A stretch of DNA of 59,433 nucleotides from the NCBI GenBank assembly GCA_963511305.1, contig CAUPIJ010000010.1, positions 1-59,433 of the forward strand. Reading direction: 5' to 3'. A model generated the notes under the pieces. It was given only the letters and a program-made list of their open reading frames with translations, was not told where the DNA came from and made no database searches. The stretch is from Propionimicrobium sp963511305 (lineage in GTDB: Bacteria > Actinomycetota > Actinomycetes > Propionibacteriales > Propionibacteriaceae). A program made the translations under genes and the position numbers. Positions 52,401-59,433 of this stretch are shown here, one piece after another (position 1 is the first letter of the stretch; the number at the start of each line of letters is the position of its first letter).

Positions 52401-52430
52401 AGAAGTAACCTACGCATGTTATTTTTAAGT
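52401..52430 (+). promoter_or_regulatory. Degenerate relative of the AbiE operator
   Basis: AGTAAC...CGCATGTTATTTTT resembles the palindrome before the AbiE-like gene at 45571-45598 (about 20 of 28 bases). It likewise lies just after a relaxase tail and before a cargo gene (52462). Confidence 0.45.
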
Positions 52431-52461
52431 AGCAAGCGGATTGTTTAAGCGGGATATAAAC

Positions 52462-52800
52462 ATGTCTTCACAGTTGCGTTACAGAGAGCTTAAACCTTAC
52501 TTCGCCGTTGATCGTCTTGAAGAGTTATCTGGGCGATACAGTGGTGTTTTGCAGTTGCCCTTGACTCTTCGCTGGGTTCCTGGTGAGCGAACCTACGATA
52601 TAAGCACAACGAGCGGGTGCTGTATTGCTTATCAAGCTGTACTAAGCGAGGGAACTAAAGAAGATTTAGTCAAGTATCTGAATCCTCAAAGGCTGATTGA
52701 GATTTGGCCGAAACTAAACCTTGACCGACGCATCGTAGAGCTTTGGGAATCCAGGTTCAGTGAGCTTCGGGGGAACTGGTGGAGCAAGAAGATTTCCTAA
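52462..52800 (+). CDS. Hypothetical protein in the element
   Basis: 112 residues, soluble, rich in Leu, Arg and Trp (LRWVPGERTYDISTTSG, LVKYLNPQRLIEIWPKL). I do not recognise a family. ATG 52462 has a GGGA site 9 nt upstream; TTG 52441 is in frame too. It is followed by two genes of a probable nucleotidyltransferase toxin-antitoxin set, so it may be an accessory gene of that set. Confidence 0.55.
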   Translation: MSSQLRYRELKPYFAVDRLEELSGRYSGVLQLPLTLRWVPGERTYDISTTSGCCIAYQAVLSEGTKEDLVKYLNPQRLIEIWPKLNLDRRIVELWESRFSELRGNWWSKKIS

Positions 52801-52827
52801 CGGATAAAAGTGGGGTGAGATTCAAGC

Positions 52828-53316
52828 ATGTCTGAGCTAATGAGCGTTAGTGAGCTGATTTCATATAGCCGCTCTTTGACAGACGAGCCTTGCGGTAGGG
52901 GAAGTACAGAAATTCGCCATACCGCGAAGCAGGCGGCAGCTGTCTGTAAGCAAGATTTGGAAACAGGTTTAACGCTAGATGAGTGCTGGCGTTACACGGT
53001 ACTGCAGCTGTTAGATGATTACACCTCTACGGTTAAACGTGCCGGGGTGGCTGTGGCTAAAGGAGTTTTCGCTGACGCACCTGGCCTGACTGGATCTCAG
53101 GAAATCGACGCCGCACTGGCCGCGCTATGTCAATGGCTAGCAGATAGAGACGGTTGGAGCACTCCGCAGTGGGCGATGAGTGATGAAAGGTTCCTTTCGT
53201 CGCCGTGGTTTCCAGACGATAACGCGCTCTTCCACGAAGATGCTAAAACCGGCTCTCCGGCAGTTTTCCGCCAACGAAATATCTTTGTGACACAACAAGA
53301 TTTATCGCGAGCCTAA
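52828..53316 (+). CDS. Predicted antitoxin-like partner of a nucleotidyltransferase
   Basis: 162 residues. Actinobacterial genes upstream of DUF6036 nucleotidyltransferases have this layout: a C-terminal part with LLDDYTSTVKRAG, QEIDAALAALCQWLADRDG, TPQWAMSDERFLSSPWFP and a final GSPAVFRQRNIFVTQQDLSRA. The role as antitoxin is inferred from context. A GTGAG site precedes ATG 52828. Its partner is broken. Confidence 0.6.
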   Translation: MSELMSVSELISYSRSLTDEPCGRGSTEIRHTAKQAAAVCKQDLETGLTLDECWRYTVLQLLDDYTSTVKRAGVAVAKGVFADAPGLTGSQEIDAALAALCQWLADRDGWSTPQWAMSDERFLSSPWFPDDNALFHEDAKTGSPAVFRQRNIFVTQQDLSRA

Positions 53317-53317
53317 A

Positions 53318-53631
53318 ATGAGCCAGAAGTTCGATCGCCACCAGCTAGAAAACTCATTTCTGATCTTTCCGATGAACTGAGCAAGTCGGGCCATAGCGGA
53401 CAGTTGTTCATTGTCGGTGGTGCGGCAATGTCGTTGGTTTATGATGACAGCCGCGCAACTAGAGACATTGGTGCGGTATTTGCTCCGGCTCCAGTTATTC
53501 GCGAGTGCGCAGAGATCATCGCTAAAAGAAATGGCTACGAAGATGACTGGCTAAACGACGCGGCAAAAGGGTTTATGCCTGGCGATGATCCAAACCCCGC
53601 AGGTGTTGATGGGGTTTGCGTCAGAACCTAA
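53318..53631 (+). pseudogene. DUF6036-like nucleotidyltransferase, frameshifted and truncated at att
   Basis: ATG 53319 begins MSQKFDRHQLEN. The homologous frame then continues one frame over as LISDLSDELSKSG and QLFIVGGAAMSLVYDDSRATRD. In RDIGAVF the usual second Asp (RDxDA) is Gly. The gene follows AKGFMPGDDPNP and is cut at 53597, exactly where the 85-bp att repeat begins. With a frameshift, a lost catalytic Asp and truncation it cannot be active. Confidence 0.7.
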
Positions 53632-53681
53632 GCCGGTGCGCCCACAGGGACTCGAACCCTGGACCCATGGATTAAAAGTCC
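53597..53681 (+). repeat. Right attachment repeat (att) containing the 3' part of tRNA-Lys
   Basis: 85 bp matching 44929-45013 with three mismatches. It extends 40 bp beyond the tRNA 3' end into element DNA, so a second element end, not just the tRNA core, is duplicated. Confidence 0.85.
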
Positions 53682-53709
53682 ACTGCTCTACCAACTGAGC
53701 TATAGGCGC
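53637..53709 (-). tRNA. tRNA-Lys (anticodon UUU)
   Basis: 73-nt cloverleaf. Acceptor GCGCCTA pairs with TGGGCGC, D arm GCTC...GAGC, anticodon stem GTGGA/TCCAT around CTTTTAA (anticodon TTT), T arm CAGGG-TTCGAGT-CCCTG, discriminator A. CCA is not fully encoded (ACCG). It is the intact target gene; the element lies on its 3' side. Confidence 0.95.
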
Positions 53710-54024
53710 GTCGTCTGAGACAACTAGAACAGCTTAAACGAAAAGACAGCCAAGTACTAAATCTGACTCGCTTAGGATTTTCCGACCTCAACCGGAAAAC
53801 AGCGCTTGGAACAAGACGGCATCAGCTGAACCCAAGAAAGTTTCTGCCCTTCCGCGACGAAGTCACCACTCGTTCCAGCCGCACGGCAGGCCGATCCCAC
53901 CTAACAGGTTTCCGAGTTCCCGATCCACAGGTGTACACGACTGCCCCAGCCCAATGTATGAGCATCGCTAAATATGTCTTCGGCGCTTCCCGGCAACGAA
54001 GCGTTCGAGGCCAAAACTAGAGGT
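53710..54024. other. 315-bp gap upstream of tRNA-Lys, nothing recognised
   Basis: It holds the tRNA promoter region and the 3' flank of the hydrolase. No coding frame, repeat or strong terminator is evident. Confidence 0.6.
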
Positions 54025-54975
54025 TTACAGATACGCCTCGACCCAGTGCTTCAGCCTCGCGTAAACCACCTTGCGCACCGGGGCCTCGCTGAGCACCAAG
54101 TCGTGGATGCCGTCCTTGATTCTGCAGACAGTCACCAGATCACCCAGCTTCACCGACGCCTTCGCCAGGTTGTCGACGTCCAGAACGGTGTCCGCGTGCA
54201 GGAACTCGGGGTTCCATTCCTTGGCCTGGCTCATCGACTTCGTGCTCATCATCGACAGCACGGGAGTGTCGATGCTCAGCCCATGGGCAACACGGTCGTG
54301 GCCCTCCAGAATGGCCTTACCCCAGCCGAAGCGCACCGCGAACGCCTCGTTCGACTTGTAGTCCAGATCGATCCCCCAGCTGCCGGTCTCCTGAAGGGTG
54401 CGGCTATAGGTGCCGTAATCTTCCATCTTCAAAGACGTCGTCGGCTGCAGAAACGCCACAGACGAAACCAGCGGCGACAGCGCCGACCAAAGCATGTCCG
54501 TGCCGGCCATGTCCAGCCACGGGGAGTTCAGCACCAGGCCGTTCAACAGGTGCGGCGCCTCGGACGCCCACAGGCTGGCGATCAGGCCGCCCGTCGAATG
54601 ACCCATCAGGGTGATCTTCGAATGCCCCTCCTCCTGGATGCGCACGTAGGCGTCATCAATCTCGGTGGAGTAATCGCGCAGATCGGTGATGTAACCGGCG
54701 AACAGACCGGGCGTCAGGTTCCTGCCGTATCGACGCAGGTCGATGGCATAGAAATCGAAGCCAAGCCCGGCCCAAAAATCCGCCAGCTCACGCTGGAAGA
54801 AGTAGTCATTCCAGCCGTGCACATAAAGCACAGCACGATCTTGGCTAGGCGCGTTTCGCCTAACCAAGGTTGCCGTCAACGGCTTATCCGTCGGCTCACC
54901 CTCGGCAAACTCGGCCCCTTCAATTGGCCATGACAGCTTCTCAAAGCCGTCCAAAAAATCGTCTGGGACCCACAT
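54025..54975 (-). CDS. Alpha/beta hydrolase (lysophospholipase-like)
   Basis: 316 residues. It shows the oxyanion-side VLYVHGWNDYFFQ, the nucleophile elbow LMGHSTGGLIASL (Ser), a later acidic stretch and a C-terminal GIHDLVLSEAPVR with the catalytic His. It is soluble and a typical serine hydrolase of the monoglyceride lipase/lysophospholipase group; the substrate is unknown. ATG 54975; a DUF3073 gene lies 27 nt upstream on the same strand. Confidence 0.85.
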   Translation of the reverse strand: MWVPDDFLDGFEKLSWPIEGAEFAEGEPTDKPLTATLVRRNAPSQDRAVLYVHGWNDYFFQRELADFWAGLGFDFYAIDLRRYGRNLTPGLFAGYITDLRDYSTEIDDAYVRIQEEGHSKITLMGHSTGGLIASLWASEAPHLLNGLVLNSPWLDMAGTDMLWSALSPLVSSVAFLQPTTSLKMEDYGTYSRTLQETGSWGIDLDYKSNEAFAVRFGWGKAILEGHDRVAHGLSIDTPVLSMMSTKSMSQAKEWNPEFLHADTVLDVDNLAKASVKLGDLVTVCRIKDGIHDLVLSEAPVRKVVYARLKHWVEAYL

Positions 54976-55002
54976 TTGCTTAACGGTTTAACGGCGACGA
55001 TG

Positions 55003-55215
55003 TCAGTCGTCGTAGGCGTCGTGCTCGTCGTAGTACTGGTTGTACTTAGCAGCGATATCGGCGTACTGCGGTGGTACGTCGGCATAGCTGTTCTCAACCG
55101 GTTCTTTTTCGCCTCGTAGTTCTCGCTCGAGTGAGGCAAGATCGGGTTCAACGGAGCGATACTTCAAGCTCCGGGCTACCTTTGTCTGTTTTGCCTTTTG
55201 TCGGCCGCGCCCCAT
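55003..55215 (-). CDS. DUF3073 family protein
   Basis: 70 residues. MGRGRQKAKQTKVARSLKY is the signature start of this small actinobacterial family, followed by an acidic, Tyr-rich tail (YADIAAKYNQYYDEHDAYDD). Function unknown. Its usual position near purM, seen here, is conserved in actinobacteria. Confidence 0.92.
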   Translation of the reverse strand: MGRGRQKAKQTKVARSLKYRSVEPDLASLERELRGEKEPVENSYADVPPQYADIAAKYNQYYDEHDAYDD

Positions 55216-55356
55216 ATCGGGTCGACCTCCTCGCTTTGTCCCTCGCGGCTATGCCGCGGAATCTGATAAATCTTTCGTGGTTCCTAGAGTACCCAATACA
55301 TGGCAAGGTATCCAACGCCGATACAAGGGTTGAGCAAAAATTTTGGGTTTTCAGCC

Positions 55357-56394
55357 TCAGTTGGCGCAGTATTCGCCCACCAACTCGACCTCGCTGCCAA
55401 CGACGATTTCGCCGCAGACCCACGACGGCACGCCACAAGCCTCCAGCACTTCGACGGCGCGTTCGGCCTGGTCAGAGGCCACTACGGCCACCATTCCAAC
55501 GCCAACATTCAGCGTCGACTCGAGGTCGACGAGGCTGAGCTTGCCAACCGACATGGTCAGCTCGAAGATGGCCGGCAGCGCCCAGGTGCCGCGCTCGACG
55601 CGGGCCCCCAGCCCCTCCGGCAGCACGCGCTGCAGATTCGACGCCAGGCCGCCGCCGGTGACGTGGCTCATGGCGTGCACGTCGGTCTTGGCGATTAGTT
55701 CGAGGACGTCCAGCGCATAAACGCGGGTCGGGGTCAGTAGCTCCTCGCCCAGGCTGCCGGGCAGCTCATCGTATTCCCTGTCCAGGCTCACGCCCTCGAA
55801 AACGCTGCGCACCAGCGAATAGCCGTTGGAGTGCAGGCCCGACGACGCCATCGCGATCAGCTTGTCGCCAGCCTTGACGCGCTCTGGCCCGAGCATCTCG
55901 TCGGCCTCGACCACGCCGGTGGTGGCACCTGCGATATCGAAATCGTCCTCCCCCATCAGGCCTGGATGCTCAGCGGTCTCGCCACCGATAAGCGCCGCGC
56001 CCGCCGCGTGTGTGGCCTGCGCGATGCCCGAAACGATCGTGGAAATTTTTTCCGGAATCAACTTGCCACACGAGATGTAGTCGGTGACGAACAGCGGCTC
56101 TGCGCCAACCACGACGAGGTCGTCGACCAGCATGCCGATCAAGTCCCAGCCGATCGTGTCGTAGACGCCCATCGCCTGCGCGATCGCAACCTTGGTGCCT
56201 ACGCCGTCCGTGCTGGTGGCAAGCACCGGGCGCCGATACTGCGCCAGCTTGGAGGCGTCGAACAATCCCGCGAAGCCACCCAGCCCGCCAATCACCTCGG
56301 GACGGCTCGCCTTAGCGACGTGCTTCTTCATCATCTGGACGGCGGTTTCACCGGCTTCGACGTCCACACCGGCACGGGCGTATGCGTTCTTCAT
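55357..56394 (-). CDS. purM: Phosphoribosylformylglycinamidine cyclo-ligase
   Basis: 345 residues, AIR synthetase, fifth step of de novo purine synthesis. The N-terminal YARAGVDVEAG, the ATP/Mg motif STDGVGTKVAIA, DLVVVGAEPLFVTDYI, LIGGETAEHPG and SHVTGGGLASNLQRVLP are all intact. It is 13 nt downstream of purF and co-transcribed with it. Confidence 0.96.
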   Translation of the reverse strand: MKNAYARAGVDVEAGETAVQMMKKHVAKASRPEVIGGLGGFAGLFDASKLAQYRRPVLATSTDGVGTKVAIAQAMGVYDTIGWDLIGMLVDDLVVVGAEPLFVTDYISCGKLIPEKISTIVSGIAQATHAAGAALIGGETAEHPGLMGEDDFDIAGATTGVVEADEMLGPERVKAGDKLIAMASSGLHSNGYSLVRSVFEGVSLDREYDELPGSLGEELLTPTRVYALDVLELIAKTDVHAMSHVTGGGLASNLQRVLPEGLGARVERGTWALPAIFELTMSVGKLSLVDLESTLNVGVGMVAVVASDQAERAVEVLEACGVPSWVCGEIVVGSEVELVGEYCAN

Positions 56395-56407
56395 TTCTCT
56401 CCTGGCG

Positions 56408-57841
56408 TTAGTCGCCGCAGGCGCGCGGCGCGTGTGATGGGATCTGAATCGGATAATTTCCGCTAAAGCAGGCGGCGCAGAGCTGGCTCTTTGGCAGGTC
56501 GACGCACTCGGCCATGCCGTCCAGGCTCACGTAACCGAGGGTGTCGGCGCCGATCTCGCGCGCGATCTGCTCAGTGGACTTATCGGGGGCGATGAGCTCC
56601 TCGCGGGTGGAGAAGTCGATGCCGTAGTAGCACGGCCAGGTGACGGGCGGGCTGGAGATGCGCACGTGCACCTCTTTGGCCCCGGCCGCCCGAAGCATTT
56701 TGATGATGGCCCGCTGTGTGTTGCCGCGCACGATCGAGTCGTCGACGATCACCACGCGCTTGCCCTTGATGGCTTCGGGGATCGGGTTGAGCTTCATCTT
56801 GATGCCGAGCTGACGCATGGTCTGGGTCGGCTGGATGAACGTGCGTCCGATATAGGCGTTCTTGACCAGGCCAGCTCCGTATTCGATGCCGGACTGTTTG
56901 GCGTATCCGATGGCCCCGGGGACGCCGGAGGCCGGCGTCGCCATCACCATGTCAGCCTCAACCGGATGCTCGATGGCCAGCCGTCGGCCGATGCGCTCGC
57001 GAACCATCTGAACCTGGCGGTCGGCGATCACGGAGTCCGGGCGCGCCAGATACACGTACTCGAAAATGCACCCCTTCGGGTTCGGGACGGCGAATGTGCT
57101 AGTGGCAACACCGTCCTCGTCGATTCGAACGATCTCACCTGGGGTGATTTCGCGGACGAACTCGGCTCCGACGATGTCCAGCGCGCACGTCTCGGAGGCC
57201 ACCACCCAGCCGCCGTCTAGCTTGCCGAGCACCAGCGGACGCACGCCGTAGCGGTCGCGAGCAGCCCACAGCTTGGTCTCGGTCATTAAGACCAGGCTGA
57301 ACGCGCCCGTCATCCTGGGCAGCACCTCTCTCAAACCCGCGTCTATATCGGTGCCAAAACTGGCCAGCAGTGCCGTCACCAGCTGAGTGTCGTTGGTGGA
57401 ATCCATGCGGCTCTTGAGCAGTTGCTCGCCGGTGCGCTGCTCCAGCCAAGCCGACAGCTCGTCGGTGTTGGTCAGGTTGCCGTTGTGCGCCAGAGCAAGA
57501 CCGCCCTTGCGATTGCCGCCCATCGGCAGCTCGCGGTAGGTGGGCTGTGCGTTCGCCCACTCCGAGGTGCCCGTCGTCGAATAGCGGTCGTGGCCGATGG
57601 CGAGGTAGCCGGTTAGCGAGTTCAGCGCGGACTCATTGAAGACCTGCGAGACCAGACCCATGTCCTTGTAAACCATTGTGCGACGCCCGTTGCTGACCGC
57701 CATGCCGGTGGATTCCTGGCCGCGATGCTGCAGCGCGAAAAGCCCGAGATAGACCAGCTTGGAGACCTCCTCGCCGGGAGCGAAGATGCCGAAGACCCCG
57801 CACTCGTCGCGGGGGACATCGTCGATAACGGGAGCGATCAC
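56408..57841 (-). CDS. purF: Amidophosphoribosyltransferase
   Basis: 477 residues, first committed enzyme of purine synthesis. After an 13-residue propeptide the catalytic Cys appears in DECGVFGIFAP (N-terminal nucleophile glutaminase). RGQESTGMAVSNG, GHDRYSTTG and AHNGNLTN follow, and the PRPP loop is VVIVDDSIVRGNTQ. C-terminal cysteines (CVDLPKSQLCAACFSGNYP) may hold an Fe-S cluster as in B. subtilis PurF. Operon with purM. Confidence 0.96.
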   Translation of the reverse strand: MIAPVIDDVPRDECGVFGIFAPGEEVSKLVYLGLFALQHRGQESTGMAVSNGRRTMVYKDMGLVSQVFNESALNSLTGYLAIGHDRYSTTGTSEWANAQPTYRELPMGGNRKGGLALAHNGNLTNTDELSAWLEQRTGEQLLKSRMDSTNDTQLVTALLASFGTDIDAGLREVLPRMTGAFSLVLMTETKLWAARDRYGVRPLVLGKLDGGWVVASETCALDIVGAEFVREITPGEIVRIDEDGVATSTFAVPNPKGCIFEYVYLARPDSVIADRQVQMVRERIGRRLAIEHPVEADMVMATPASGVPGAIGYAKQSGIEYGAGLVKNAYIGRTFIQPTQTMRQLGIKMKLNPIPEAIKGKRVVIVDDSIVRGNTQRAIIKMLRAAGAKEVHVRISSPPVTWPCYYGIDFSTREELIAPDKSTEQIAREIGADTLGYVSLDGMAECVDLPKSQLCAACFSGNYPIQIPSHAPRACGD

Positions 57842-57913
57842 GGCCTAAACTCTACTCGCAATAGCGCTAGTGACTAAGTCGCGTTGCCACCGGCGGATTA
57901 AATTGCGTTAAAC

Positions 57914-59266
57914 CTAATTGGCCTCATTCCCCAGCCGCGTCAGCAGGATCGCCAGCGCGTGCGTGGTCTTGCGCCAGTCATCTAGGTAGAGCGACTCATC
58001 GATGCCGTGCATTCGCGAATCCGGGTCAGAGACGCCGCAACCGAGCACGAACGCCTCGGGGAACGCGTTCATGAAGTCGGCGATCATGCCGATCGAGCCG
58101 CCGGTGCCCATCGGGACGGGACGCTTGCCGAACGCCTCTTCCCAGGCCTCGATGGCCAGGTCATACATTTCGCCGTCGCCGGGCAGCACGCTCGGCTCGG
58201 AGCTCTCGGAGCTGTAAACGTTCAGCTGCGCGCCCCACTCGTTGCGCGCCTCGAGGTGGCGCTTAACGCATGCCAGCACGTTCTGGCTGGTGTCGCCGGG
58301 TGCCACGCGGACGCTGATGCGGGCGCGGGCGGACGGCAGCAGCAGATTCGCGGACTCAGAAATCGGGGTGGTGTCCATGCCGATCACGCTGATTGACGGC
58401 TTCAGCCACAGCCTCGAACCGATCGGGCCGGAGCCCAGCAGCTTGACGCCGTCCAGCACCTGCGATTCGCGGCGCAGCTGCTCTTCGGTGTAGTCAATGG
58501 CACATTCCTCAGACCCGATCAGACCCTCGACTGCGACGTTGCCGTCGGCGTCATGCAGGGTCGCCAGCAGGCGGCAGAGCGTGGTCAGCGCGTCGGGCAG
58601 TGGGCCGCCGTACTCGCCGGAATGCAGGCAGTGGTCGAGGGTCTTGACCTCGATGACGCAGTCGGCCACGCCACGCAGCGTGGTGGTGAACGCGGGCTGA
58701 CCCTCCGCCCAATTGCCGCAGTCGGCGATCACGTAGAAGTCGGCACGCAGCTCCTCTTTGTTCGCTTCGAGGATCTTGGCCAGGGTCGGCGAGCCGATCT
58801 CCTCCTCGCCCTCGAACAGCACGGTGATGTTCACCGGCGGCCTACCCTCGAACGCGCGCAGCACGGCCAGGTGGGCGGTCAGGCAGCCCTTGTCGTCGGC
58901 GGGACCACGGCCGTAGAGGCGGCCGTTCTTCTCGATCGGCTCGAACGGGTCGGAGCTCCACAGCGAAAGATCGCCGGTGGGCTGAACATCGTAGTGGGCG
59001 TACAGCAACACGGTGGGCAGCGAGTCGTCGACCCGGTAGTGGCCGAGCACCGCGGGCTTACCGCCCTCACGAACCTTGCGGACGTCGTCGATGCCTGTCT
59101 CGCTCAGTTGCTCGACTAGCCAATCGGCGGCCGCCTCGACGTCAGCGTCGTGCTCGCTCTGCGAACTGATCGAGGGGATGGTGACGATGTGCTTTAGGTC
59201 TTCGAACGCCCGGTCGAGTTGCACATCTAATTGCTCTGGTGAAATCTGGCTCGCTGCATTAGTCAT
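57914..59266 (-). CDS. M20-family dipeptidase/metallopeptidase
   Basis: About 450 residues. Metal ligands are in LLYAHYDVQP, RGPADDKGCLTAH, FEGEEEIGSP, YVIADCGNW and the C-terminal SRMHGIDES. A dimerisation lid domain (about 210-320) lies between, as in M20 dipeptidases (CNDP/DapE-like). It probably cleaves dipeptides in the cytosol. I preferred ATG 59266 (MTNAASQIS); the frame extends 10 codons further to 59296. No stop-start coupling with purF. Confidence 0.9.
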   Translation of the reverse strand: MTNAASQISPEQLDVQLDRAFEDLKHIVTIPSISSQSEHDADVEAAADWLVEQLSETGIDDVRKVREGGKPAVLGHYRVDDSLPTVLLYAHYDVQPTGDLSLWSSDPFEPIEKNGRLYGRGPADDKGCLTAHLAVLRAFEGRPPVNITVLFEGEEEIGSPTLAKILEANKEELRADFYVIADCGNWAEGQPAFTTTLRGVADCVIEVKTLDHCLHSGEYGGPLPDALTTLCRLLATLHDADGNVAVEGLIGSEECAIDYTEEQLRRESQVLDGVKLLGSGPIGSRLWLKPSISVIGMDTTPISESANLLLPSARARISVRVAPGDTSQNVLACVKRHLEARNEWGAQLNVYSSESSEPSVLPGDGEMYDLAIEAWEEAFGKRPVPMGTGGSIGMIADFMNAFPEAFVLGCGVSDPDSRMHGIDESLYLDDWRKTTHALAILLTRLGNEAN

Positions 59267-59433
59267 AGCCACCAGGCTAGACCCTCCCACTGACAATTTC
59301 CCACCGCGCTGGGCGGGCAGCCCCGCGCTGGGCGGGTAAAAAGCAGTGGCTAAAAATGAAAAATTGGGCGCCGGAAACTGAACTGTCCCCCGATTGTTGG
59401 ATGGTTTAAATAGTATCCGGTTTAGGCTGTTAG
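59267..59433. other. Window end, non-coding, with a 14-bp tandem repeat
   Basis: CCGCGCTGGGCGGG occurs at 59304-59317 and 59323-59336. No gene is visible. Confidence 0.5.

Overview
The window is high-GC DNA from an actinobacterium. Evidence for this is the menaquinone gene set (menG, menD, menC, menA, menE), a fused MnhA-MnhB antiporter subunit, a DUF3073 protein, many GTG starts and 4-nt GTGA/ATGA gene overlaps, and several leaderless promoters. Sortable SpaA/Cna-B surface proteins together with menaquinone genes would fit Actinomycetaceae or a relative; this placement is inference. The first ~131 bases are homopolymeric G/C blocks and look like a contig-end artefact.

Bases 170-18805 are core: an ABC exporter pair; menG with a TM0106-type RecB/RNase H-like nuclease, facing the menE-menA-menC-menD operon; a PLDc_N-type small membrane protein, an MFS exporter and a PRC-barrel protein; then a six-gene Mrp/Mnh cation/proton antiporter operon. 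Bases 18985-24743 are a defence island: Type III restriction-modification (res, mod) plus a PIN toxin/HTH antitoxin pair, with related palindromic repeats at its edges. An FGGY sugar kinase follows (24991-26472).

Bases 26538-38710 hold two surface-protein genes on the minus strand: a 3076-residue BspA-type LRR/SpaA protein and an 818-residue beta-helix/Cna-B protein. Both end in nearly the same VPKTG sorting cassette, and both have a long G/C homopolymer shortly upstream of the start codon, so their expression may be phase-variable.

Bases 38967-44725 are a lower-GC accessory stretch: an integrase relic, two hicAB modules plus a truncated third hicB, and a three-gene ABC/FtsX transporter. Bases 44929-53681 are bounded by an 85-bp direct repeat (82/85 identical) that spans the 3' part of tRNA-Lys(UUU). 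This marks an integrative element at that tRNA, now decaying. It carries a fused AbiEi-AbiEii protein, a broken tyrosine integrase, a broken RelE/HigB toxin with an intact antitoxin, three copies of a MobF-relaxase C-terminal tail, a DprA-like/phosphoribosyltransferase two-gene operon, a frameshifted membrane-anchored protein, and a nucleotidyltransferase gene cut exactly at the repeat. The intact DprA-PRTase pair is the best candidate for an undescribed defence or signalling system.

From the tRNA to the end the DNA is core again: an alpha/beta hydrolase, a DUF3073 protein, purM, purF and an M20 dipeptidase.
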